In this document: positions 52,082 through 62,025 of the stretch, one piece after another
How the letters are laid out: each line of letters starts with the position of its first letter
Position numbering within the stretch: position 1 is the stretch's first letter
Source of the DNA: Scylla paramamosain
Lineage: Eukaryota > Arthropoda > Malacostraca > Decapoda > Portunidae
DNA length: 64,000 nucleotides
Reading direction: 5' to 3'
NCBI RefSeq assembly: GCF_035594125.1
Contig: NC_087156.1
Span: forward strand, 11,986,806-12,050,805
The notes under the pieces: generated by a model
What the model saw: the letters and a program-made list of their open reading frames with translations, nothing else
Database searches by the model: none
Told to the model about the DNA's origin: nothing
Translations under genes and position numbers: made by a program

Positions 52082-53900
52082 CTATAAAGAGGTTTTAGCT
52101 TTTTGGTACTTATGGAACTTAAAAACACGCATAATACACGTTTCTCGTAATGTCCTTTCGTTTCCCAGACATAGGGTTCTTTGCATGTATTTAATCGTTT
52201 TTAGAGGTAACATGATCAAAAACACTCAAAATACATGTTTTTGGTAATGTTAATATGTTTCTCCATAAAGTGTGTTTTACATGTCTTTTAGCGTTTTGTT
52301 ATATAAAGAGTTAAAAACACTTAAGGGCAAGTTCTTGGTAAAAGTTGGTTTTATGCCCATGTAATATGATTGCCCTTGTTTTTAGTGCTTTATTGCCTAA
52401 CTCTCTCAAAAACCCTCAAAAGACACTTTTCTGGTAATATGATTTTTTTTCCCACATAAAGCTAGTTTCGCATGCAATTTGGGGTTCTAGTAACTAAGAA
52501 TGTGAAAAAACACTCAAAATACACGCATTTAGTAATGTTATTCTGTTTCTTAATTAAGAGTGTTATTCAGGAGTTTCAGCATTTTGGTACCTAAGAAACT
52601 TCTCCATATACACTATTTTTTGCGTTTTTTTGCTTCGTAGTTCTTGTGAAACTATAAAATACTCATTATACACGTTTCTCGTAATGTCTTTTTATTTCCC
52701 AATATAGAGTGCTTTGCATCCATTTTCGAGTTTTTTTTTGTTGGTTACAAGCTCAAAAAAACTTAAAATATACCTTTTTGGTAATGTTATACTATTTCTT
52801 TATATTGGTCTGTTTGCATCCGTTTTAGCGTTTTTTACGTAAAACCCTGAAAAGACACGTTTTCAGTAATTTTGTTTTGGATTCCCATATAGAGTGACTT
52901 CCATATTATTTATCGTTTTGGTGCCTAACATGCTGAAAAACACTCAAAAGACAGTTTTCTTGTAAAGTCGTTTAATTTCCCCATATAGATGGCTTTGCAT
53001 GCACTTTAGGGTTTGGTACATAACAGTCCGAAAAAAAAAGCTAAAATTAACTTTTACGATAATGTTCTTTTATCCACATAATTTCCCTGAATTTTATCAG
53101 AATTTTAGCATCTCGGTACCTATGAAGATGAATAACAAAAAATTTTTTTTTTCTTTTATTTCATTTATTTATTTTTATTTCTATTTTTTTGTTTCTTCAT
53201 AAAGAGTGTTATTTGTGGACCTTAGCTTTTTGGTATTTAAGTAACTTAAAAACAGTTATAATACACGTTTCTCGTAATGTCCTTTCGTTTCCCAAACATA
53301 GTATTCTTTGCATGTATTTAAGCGTTTTTATAGGTAATATGATCAAAAACAATCAAAATACATGTTTTTTTTTTTTATGTTATTGTGTTTCTCCATAAAG
53401 GATTTTTTGCATTCGTTTTAGCGTTTTGGTATGTAAGAAGCTCAAAAATATTTAACGGCAAGTTCTTGGTAAAAGTTTGTTTTATTCAAATGTAATGTGA
53501 TTGCTCTTCTTTTAAGTACTTTATTGCCTAACACGCTCATAAACACTCAAAAGACATTTTCTGGCAATATAATTTTTTCCTCACATAAACCTAGTTTCGC
53601 ATGCAATTTCGTGTGTTGGTAACTAAGAATGTGAAAAACACTCAAAATACACGCATTTGGTAAGGTTGTTCTGTATCTCAATCAAGAGTGTTATCCATGA
53701 GTTTCAGCATTTTGGTATCTAAGAAACTTTTGCCTTGTGGTTGTTGTGAAACTATAAAACACTCATTTTACAGGTTTCTCGTAATGTCCTTTTGTTTCCC
53801 AATATAGAGTGCTTTGCATCCATTTTCGCGTTTTTTGTAGGTAACAGGCTGAAAAACACTCAAAATATATCTTTTTGGCAATGTTATTCTATTTCTTCAT
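52082..53900 (+). repeat. Satellite HORs, plus orientation; SD4 copy of 16690-18480
   Basis: Starts mid-K (CTATAAAGAGGTTTTAGC) exactly as at 16690 and follows that source to segment G, where the array stops at ATTTCTTCAT and unique DNA begins. The source continues ATATTGG at 18468. About 1.6 HORs, no genes. Confidence 0.88.
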
Positions 53901-54387
53901 TCTTCCACTGTGACTCCTTGTCTAACAGCACTTAATGGGAGTGGATGAGATTAGCTTGCATTTGCTCTTAGCCATTCATTAGGATGAGGGCAGATGACCT
54001 CCTTCCATGAGACTTGCCTTGTATAGAATACCAAATGGCAAGTCACTAAAAGTGGTAGGGAGCAGCTTTGTAAATGTTGCTAAGTAATGTTCAAAATATC
54101 TCTCTCCCACTTTCATTTTGATTTAAGGATTGAAAATCATGAGGCACATACATTCATTACTTATCCTATTACTTGTGCCCTGAGATGCACACCACTGTGT
54201 TGCTTGTTGCTCAGGGGATTAAAATTATTGATACCTGTGAGATGTTACTCTAAAAACTGGAAAAAATAAATAACAGGCAGCTCTAAATAAATTATATACT
54301 GTCGACAAATAACAACAGTAGCTTATGTAAAAAGGAACATAAATGCTTGGTACACATTTTTAGACCTCAGCTAGGATGTGAAAACAT
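53901..54387. other. Non-satellite, moderately AT-rich sequence of unknown identity
   Basis: No satellite boxes, no convincing coding frame (the longest forward frame, 54087-54269, has no recognisable motif) and no terminal repeats. I do not recognise it. It may be a decayed interspersed repeat. Confidence 0.5.
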
Positions 54388-54515
54388 GAGCTAAAGCTAA
54401 ACTAGATGTGATGTACTTTATGATTATGTCAGCTAAAGGCTTGTCCTTTAAGCTTGTCAGATCTGGTTTTAATCCCTGGTCACATCCACTTCCCATGTTT
54501 ATAATTTTTTTTTTT
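54388..54515 (+). mobile_element. tRNA-derived SINE-like element, copy 1 (diverged)
   Basis: Aligns over its full length with 54882-54988. It has an A-box-like stretch ending CAGCTAAAGGC and a B-box-like GGTTTTAATCCC, then CTGGTCACATCCACTTCCC and a short T-run at 54507-54515. Spacing of the two boxes fits a tRNA-derived RNA polymerase III promoter. More degenerate than copy 2. Confidence 0.6.
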
Positions 54516-54881
54516 CATAATATTTAATTTTGTAATAGGAAATGTATTTCTTTGTTTAACTATGACATTGGCAACATGGTGGTGGGATGGTCTTAAAAGA
54601 TTTCATATAGGGGAAAGAATAAAGCCTAGTACGAACTTATGATGGCATTGTTTTGTTGAGTCAAACAGGAAATGAGTGTCCCACCCAAAAAAGGGAGAAA
54701 ACATGAATGGAGCAGGGGCTTCCTAGTGAATACTCTGGTAAACATTGCAAGACCAGAACCACACTTTCCAGACACACACTTTGGATTGTTTGGATACTTA
54801 TTGTACCACATTAAATTAATGAAACATCAGAAATTAACCTAGAAGGAAGAGCCATGTAATGCAGTGATAGGACACAAATAT
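54516..54881. other. Non-satellite spacer between two SINE-like copies
   Basis: No recognisable feature. The reverse frame at 54626-54811 has no motif I can name and I treat it as chance. Confidence 0.45.
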
Positions 54882-55010
54882 GAACCAAAGCTAGATTAGC
54901 TGTGAGGTACCTCATGGTCCAGTTAGTTAAGGCTTGGTATTCTGGTATGTTCATTCCTGGTTCAGTCCCTGATCACATCTACCTCCCTTTTTTTTTCTTT
55001 TTTTCCCCTT
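54882..55010 (+). mobile_element. tRNA-derived SINE-like element, copy 2
   Basis: Starts GAACCAAAGCTAG. The A box TGGTCCAGTTAGTTAAGGC is at 54915-54933 and the B box GGTTCAGTCCC at 54959-54969, followed by TGATCACATCTACCTCCC and a T-rich tract. The spacing and sequence match a tRNA gene promoter, but there is no foldable full tRNA, so this is a SINE head rather than a tRNA gene. Confidence 0.68.
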
Positions 55011-55079
55011 CATGTAGGAGTGGAACAGGCCAAAAGAAAAAAAAATTCCAGCAAAACAAAAAAAAACAAAAAAAACAGC

Positions 55080-56256
55080 CACTGAGGTGCCAGTCCCCAA
55101 ACAGTCAAAAATGTTAGTCAAAACTACGTTAAGTGTCTTGAAACCTCACTCCTGAAAGAGTTCAAGTCATAGGAAGGTGGAAATATAGAGGCAGGCAGGG
55201 AGTTCCAAGGTTTACTAGAGAAAGGGATGAATGATGGAGAAAACTGGTTAACTTGCATTAGAGAAGTGGACAGAATAGGGATGAGAGAAAAAAGAAAGTC
55301 TTATGTAGCAAAACCAAGGGAGGAGGGGAGGCATGCACTTCACAAGATAAGAAGAGCAGTTGGCATGAAAATAGCAGTAGAAGATAGCAAGAGATGCAAC
55401 ATTGCAGCAATGAGAATGAGGCTGAAGACGGTCAATTAGAGGAAAGGAGTTGATGAGATGGAAAACTTTTGATTACACCCTATCTAAAAGATAGCATACT
55501 ACATACATGGACGGATAAGGAGGGGTGGGGGTGAGAAAAACTGGTGAAGAAGACTGACTTCACAGAAACTGTTTTAGCTAGAGATGAGATGTGAAGTTTC
55601 CAGTTTAGATTATGATTAAAGGACAGAGGAAAGACTGAGGATGTTCAGTGTAGAGAAGGGGGACGGTTGAGTGTCACTGAAGAAGAGGGGATAGTTGTCT
55701 GGAAGGTTGTGTCGAGTTGATAGACGGAAGAATTGAATTGTTGGGACACTGAACAATACTAAGTTCACTCTCCCCCAGTCAGAAAATTTGGAGAGATCAG
55801 AAGTCAGGAATTCTGTGGCTTCCTTGTGTGAACTGTTTACTTCCTGAAGGGTTGGACGTCTACAAAAAGACGCGGAAAAGTGCAGGGTGGTATCATCAGC
55901 ATAGGAATGGATAGGACAAAAGTTTGGTTTAGAAGGTCATTGATGAATAATAGGAAGAGAGTGGGTGACAGGACAAAACCCTGAGGAACACCATTGTCAA
56001 TAGATTTAGAAGAACAGTGACCATCTACCACAGTACCAATAGAATGGTCAGAAAAGAAACTCGAGATCAAGTTACCAAGAGAAGGATAGAGGCTGTAGGA
56101 GGGTAATTTGGAAATCAAAGCTTTGTGCCACTCTATCAAAAGCTTTTGATATGTCTAAGGCATCAGCAAAAGATTCACCAAAATCTCTAAAAGAGGATAA
56201 TCAAGACTCAGTAAGGAAAGCCGGATCACCAGTAGAGTGGCATTGACGGAACCCAT
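55080..56256 (-). mobile_element. Jockey-like non-LTR retrotransposon, 5'-truncated
   Basis: A minus-strand LINE fragment of about 1.18 kb, C-terminal RT half plus downstream sequence. RT motif A remnant (ADALDISKAFD) lies at 56132-56168, a GVPQG box near 55980, and YADD at 55892-55903. The 5' end is cut by the satellite at 56256, in the RT domain. No poly(A) or target duplication is obvious at 55080, so the 3' limit is approximate. From memory this family is abundant in decapod crustacean genomes. Confidence 0.8.
55837..56256 (-). pseudogene. Jockey-like reverse transcriptase fragment (frameshifted)
   Basis: The 100-residue frame 56139-55837 carries HKALISKLPSY, then SIDNGVPQGFVLSPTLFL and LFINDLLNQT. 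It then leaves the RT frame: YADDT is encoded in another frame at about 55890-55903, so a small indel lies between 55905 and 55925. Motif A (ISKAFD) just upstream is in yet another frame relative to HKALISKL, so at least two frameshifts have occurred. The catalytic aspartates are both still encoded. Non-functional. Confidence 0.82.
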
Positions 56257-58296
56257 TTTCCCAATATAGAGTGCTTTCCATCCATTTTCGCATTTTTTGT
56301 AGGTAACAAGCTGAAAAACACTCAAAATATATCTTTTTGGTAATATTATCCTATTTCTTCATATTGGTTGGTTTGCATCCATTTTAGCGTTTTTCTCCGT
56401 AAATCACTGAAAAGACACGTTTTCAGTAATATTGTTGAAATTGCTGAAAAACGCTCAAAAGACAGATTTCTGGAAAAGTCATGTAATTTCCCCATATAGG
56501 TGGCTTTGCATGCACATCTGGGTTTGGTACATAATTCCTGAAAAAAGCTAAAAAATTTTTTTTTTTATAATATTTTTTTTACATAATTTCCCTGAATTTT
56601 GCCTGGATTTTGGCATCTTTATGTAGATGAATAACAAAAAAAAATATATATTTTTTGGTTATTTATTTTTCTCTATTTGTGGGTTTTAGTTTTTTGGTAC
56701 TTAAGGAACTTGAAAAAAATCATAATACACGATTTTCGTAATGTCCTTTCGTTTCACAGACATAGGGTTCTTTGCATGTATTTAAGCATTTTTATAGGTA
56801 ACATGATCAAAAACACTCAAAATACATGTTTTTGGTAATGTTTCTCCATAAAGGGTGTTTTGCATGCGTTTTAGCGTTTTGGTATGTAAGGAGTTAAAAA
56901 TACTTAAAGGCAAGTTCTTCGTAAAAGTTGGTTTTATTCCTGTATAATGTGATTATTCCGCTTTTTAGTGTTTTGTTGCATATCACGCTCAAAAACACTC
57001 AAAAGACACTTTTCTGATAGTCATTTTTTTCCCACATGCTAATTTCGCATGTAATTTGGGAATTTGGTAACTAAGAATGTGAAAAACACTCAAAATACAC
57101 ACATTTGGTAAGGTAGTTCTGTTTCTCAATTAAAAGTGTTATTCATGAGTTTTAGCATTTTGGTATGTAAGAAACTTCTCTATATACACGAGTTTTTGCG
57201 TTTTTTGTCTTGTGGTTGTTGTGAAACTATAAAACAATCATTATAGACGTTTCTCTAAATGTCCTTTTGCTTCCCAATATAGAGTGCTTTTATATCCATT
57301 TTCACGATTTTTTTGTAGGTAAAACGCTAAAAAACACTTTGGTAATGTTATTCTATTTCTTCATATTCGTTGCTTTGCGTTTTAGCGTTTTTTTCTACGT
57401 ATAACACTGAAAAGACACGTTTTCAGTTAATTTGTTTTGGATTCACATATTGACTGACTTCCATATTATTTATCGGTTTGGTGCCTAACATGCTGAAAAA
57501 ACACTGAAAAGACAGGTTTGTGGTAAAGTGGTTTAATTTCCTCATATAGGTGGGTTGCATGCACTTTAGGGTTTGGTAAATAACAATCCGAAAAAAAAGC
57601 TATAATTAAATTTTTTGATAATGTTCTTTTTTCCACATAAATTGCTTGAATTTTGACAGAATTTTGGCATTTCGGTACTTATCAAAATCAATACATAAAA
57701 AAATGCTATTTTTTATTTATTTTTATTTTTCTCTTTAAAGAGTGTTATTTGTGGGTTAAATTTAACGTTTTGGTACTTAAGGAACTTAAAAACAGTCATA
57801 ATACACGTTTCTCGTAATGTCCTTTCGTTTCCCAAAGATAGGGTTCTTTGCATGTATTTAAGCGTTTTTAAAGGTAACATGGTCAAAAACACTTAAAACA
57901 CATGTTTTTTGTAATGTTTTTCTTCTTCTCCATAAAGGAGTGTTTTGCATGCGTTTTAGTGTTTTGGTATGTAAGGAGCTCAAAAACATAATGGCAAGTT
58001 CTTGGTCAAAGTTGGTTTTATTCCCATGTAATGTGATTGCCCTGCTTTTTAGTGCTTTATTTCCTAACACGCTCAAAAACACTCAAAAGACACTTCTTGT
58101 AATGTCATTTTTTTTCCCACACAAAGCTAGTTTCGCATGCTATTTGGGATTTTGCTAACTAAGAATGTGAGAAACACTGAAAATACACGCTTTTGGTAAG
58201 GTTGTTCTGTTTTTCAATTAAGATTGTTATTCATGAGTTTCAGCATTTTGGTATCTATGAAACTTCTTTATGTACACGAGTTTTTGCGTTTTTTGT

Positions 58297-58321
58297 CTTG
58301 TGGTTCTTGTTGAACCACAAG
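58297..58321 (+). repeat. Foldback insertion between E and F, perfect hairpin
   Basis: CTTGTGGTTC (58297-58306), loop TTGTT, GAACCACAAG (58312-58321). Same lineage marker as 26939-26962, but here the arms are exact over 10 bp. Confidence 0.88.
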
Positions 58322-58519
58322 TTCTTTTGCTCGAGAATAATAAGACACTCATTATACACGTTTCTCGTAATGTCCTTTTCTTTCCCAATAGGGAGTGCTT
58401 TGCATTCATTTTCACCTTTTTTGTATGTAACAAGCTCAAAAACACTCAAAATACACCTTTTTGGTAATGTTATTTTATTTTTATTTTTCATATTGGTTGG
58501 TTTGCATCCGTTTTAGCGT

Positions 58520-59576
58520 GTTTTCTACGTAAAATACCGAAAAGACACGTTTTCAGTAATTTTGTTTTGGATTCCCATATAGAGTGACTTCCATGTTATT
58601 TATTGTTTTGGTGCCTAACATGCTGAAAAACACTCATAAGACAGTTTTCTGGCAAAGACGTTTGATTTCCCCATATAGGTGGTTTTGCATGCCTTTTAGG
58701 GTTTGCCCGAATTTTGGCATCTCGGTACCTGTGAAGATGAATAAGAAAGAAAAAAAATCTTATTTTTTTATTCTTTTATTTATTTTTTCTCAATAGAGAG
58801 TTATTTGTGGCTTTTAGCTTTTTGGTACTTAATGAATTTAAAAACTCATAATACACGTTTCTCGTAATATCCTTTCGTTTTCCACAAATAGGGTTCTTAG
58901 CATGTATTTAAGCGTTTTTATTGGTAACATGATCAAAAACACTCAAAATACATAATTTTGGTAATGCTATTCTGTTTCACCATAAAGTGTGTTTTCCATG
59001 CATTTTTCGGTGTTTTCTACGTAAAACACCGAAAAGACACGTTTTCAGTAATTTTGTTTTGGATTCCCATATAGAGTGACTTCCATGTTATTTATCGTTT
59101 TGGTGCCTAACATGCTGAAAAACACATAAGACAGTATTCTGGCAAAGACGTTTGATTTCCCCATATAGGTGGTTTTGCATGCACTTTAGGGTTTGCTACA
59201 TAACAGTCGAAAAAAAAAAGCTAAAATTAACTTTTTTTCATAATGTTCTTATTTCACAAAATTTCATGAATTTTGCCCGAATTTTGGCATCTCGGTACCT
59301 GTGAAGATGAATAAGAAAGAAAAAAAAATCTTATTTTTTTATTCATTTATTTATTTTTTTCTCAATAGAGAATTATTTGTGGCTTTTAGCTTTTTGGTAC
59401 TTAATGAATTTAAAAACACTCATAATACACGTTTCTCGTAATATCCTTTCGTTTTCCACAAACAGAGGGTTCTTAGCATGTATTTAAGCATTTTTATTGG
59501 TAACATGATCAAAAACACTCAAAATACGTTTTTGGTAATGTTATTCTGTTTCTCCATAAAGTGTGTTTTCCATGCA
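58520..59576 (+). repeat. Local tandem duplication of about half an HOR (G-end to A)
   Basis: 58520-59003 and 59004-59576 are consecutive copies running from the end of G to the middle of A. The join is at CATGCATTTTT/CGGTGTTTTCTACG. The first copy lacks about 80 bp across I/J (GGTTTGCCCGAATTTT near 58701). Shared oddities, such as GACGTTTGATTTCC and TTCTTAGCATG, show they are sister copies. Confidence 0.87.
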
Positions 59577-61874
59577 TTTTAGCGTTTTGTTATATAAGGA
59601 GCTAAAAAACACTTAAATGCAAGTTCTTGGTAATTGGTTTTATTACCATGTAATGTTATTGCCCTTCTCTTTAGTGCTTTACTGCCAATCACGCTGAAAA
59701 ACACTCAATAGACACTTTTCTGAAAATGTCTTTTTTTTTTACCACATAAAGCTGGTCTCGCAATCAATTTGGGTTTTGGGTAACTAAGAATGTGAAAGGC
59801 ACTTAAAATACACGCATTTAGTAAGGTTGTTCTGTTTCTCAATTAAGAGTGTTATTCATATTTTTCAGCATTTTGGTATCTAGGAAACTTCTCCATATAC
59901 ACGAGTTTTTGCGTTTTTTTGCCTTGTGGTTCTTTTGAACTATAAAACACTTATTATATACTTTTCTCGCAATGTTCCAATATAGATTGCTTTGCATCAA
60001 TTTTCGCGTTTTTTTTTAAGGTAAGATCAAAAACACTCAAAATGTACCTTTTTGGTAATGTTTTTCTATTTCTTGATATTAGTTGGTTTGCATCCGTTTT
60101 AGCGTTTTTCTACGTAAAATACTGAGAGACACGTTTTAAGTAATTTTGTTTTGGATTCCCATATTGAGTGAGTTCATTCGTTGTGGTGCCTAACATGATG
60201 AAAAACACTCAAAAGACAGATTTCTGGTAAAGTCATTGAATTTCCTCATATAGGAGGCTTTGCATGCTCTTTCGGGTTTGATACGTAACAGTCCGAAAAA
60301 AAAGCTAAAATCAACTTTTTTGATAATATTCTTTTATCATATAATTGCCCTGAATTTTCCCAGAATTTTGTCATCTCGGTACCTATGAAAATGAATGAAA
60401 AAAAAAAAACTACATTTTTTATTTTCTTAATTAATTAATTTTTTTTTCTAAATAAAGAGTGTTATGTATGGGTTTTAGCTTTTTGGTACTTAAGGAACTT
60501 AAAAACACTCATAATACACGTTTCTCGTAATGTCCTTTCGTTTCCCAAACACAAGGTTATTTCTATGTATTTAAGCATTTTTATAGATAACATGATCAAA
60601 AACACTCAAAATACATGTTTTTGGTAATGTTATTCTGTTTCTCCATAAACTGTGTTTTGCAGACGTTTTAGCGTTTTGGTATATAAGGAGCTCAAAAACA
60701 CTTAAAGGCAAGTTCTTGGTAAAACTTGGTTTTATTTGAATTTAAAGTGATTCCCCTGCTTTTTAGTGCTTTATATCCTATCACGCTCAAAAACACAAAA
60801 AAGACACTCACTTTTTCCCACATAAATCTGGTTCGCATGCAATTAGGGGTTTTGGTAACTAAGAATGTGAAAAGCTCTCTAAATACACGCATTTAATAAG
60901 GTTGTTCTGTTTCTCAATTAAGAGTGTTAAGAATGAGTTTCAGCGTTTTAGGTATCTAAAAAACTTATCCATATATTCGAGTTTTTGCGTTTTTTGCCTT
61001 GTGGTTCTTGTGAAACCATAAAACACTCATTATACACGTTTCTCGTAATGTCCTTTTCTTTCCCAATATACAGTGCTTTGCATCCATTTTCGCGTTTTTT
61101 GTGGTTAACAGGCTCAAAAACACTTAAAATATATCGTTTTGGTAATGTTATACTATTTCTTCATATTGGTTAGTTTGCATCCGTTTTAGCGTTTTTCTAC
61201 GTAAAACACAGAAAAGACACGTTTTCAGTAATTTTGTTTTGCATTCCCATATTGAGTAACTTCCATATTATTTATCCTTTTGATGCCTAACATGCTAAAA
61301 AAGAAAACACTCAAAAGAAAGGTTTCTGGTAAAGTCGTGTAATTTCCTCATATAAGTGGCTTTGGATGCACTTTAGGGTTTGGTACATAAATCTGAAAAA
61401 AAAATATAATTAACTTTTTTGATAATGTTCTTTTTTCCACATAATTTCCCTGAATTTTGCCAGATTTTCGGCATCTCAGTACCTATGAATATGAATAACA
61501 AAAAAAAAAATCCTAATTTTTAATTTTTTTTTCTCTATAAAGAGTGTTATTTCTGGCTTTTAACTTTTTTGGTACTTAAGAAACTTAAAAACACTCATAA
61601 TACACGTTTCTCGTAATGTTTTATTCGTTTCCCTAACATGTATTTAAGTGTTTTTATAGGTAACATGATCAAAAACACTCAAAATACGTGTTTTTGGTAA
61701 TGTTATTCTGTTTCTCCATAAAGGGTGTTTTGCATGCCTTTTAGCGTTTTTGTATGTAAGGAGCTCAAAAAATCTTAAAGGGAAGTTCTTGGTAAAAATT
61801 GGTTTTATCTCTATGTAATGTGATTGCCCTGCTTTTTAGTGCTTTATTTCCTAACACGCTCAAAAACACTCAAA

Positions 61875-62025
61875 TTTTTTTTTTTTATGTTGATAAAATT
61901 TTTTTCCCAATTTTTTTATCCCACAATATTTCGCATGCAATTTGGGGTTTTGGTAACTAAGAATGTGAAAAACACCCAAAATAAACTCATTTGGTAAGCT
62001 TTTTCCTTTTTTTTATTCTTCGTAA
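61875..62025 (+). repeat. Damaged HOR: T-rich scramble in C, then D jumps back to B
   Basis: Segment C is invaded by T-runs and CCCAATTTTTTTATCCCAC. D breaks off after ATTTGGTAAGC into a T-rich stretch, and B then restarts (TTCGTAAAATTTGG). The lineage also changes here to the 25.7 kb type (GCATATAACGCTC at 62079). This is a recombination or repair scar. Confidence 0.75.

Noticed and set aside
54882..54988. A functional tRNA gene
   Set aside because: Pol III boxes are present, but no complete cloverleaf or acceptor stem is seen, and a diverged second copy with a T-rich tail fits a SINE better.
54902..55439. Forward frames at 54902-55117 and 55227-55439
   Set aside because: The first covers a SINE and poly-T/poly-A tracts; the second is antisense to the jockey-like element. 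Neither has a recognisable domain.
53901..56256. LTR retrotransposon or DNA transposon bounded by the block ends
   Set aside because: No terminal direct or inverted repeats and no target-site duplication are visible at 53901 or 56256.
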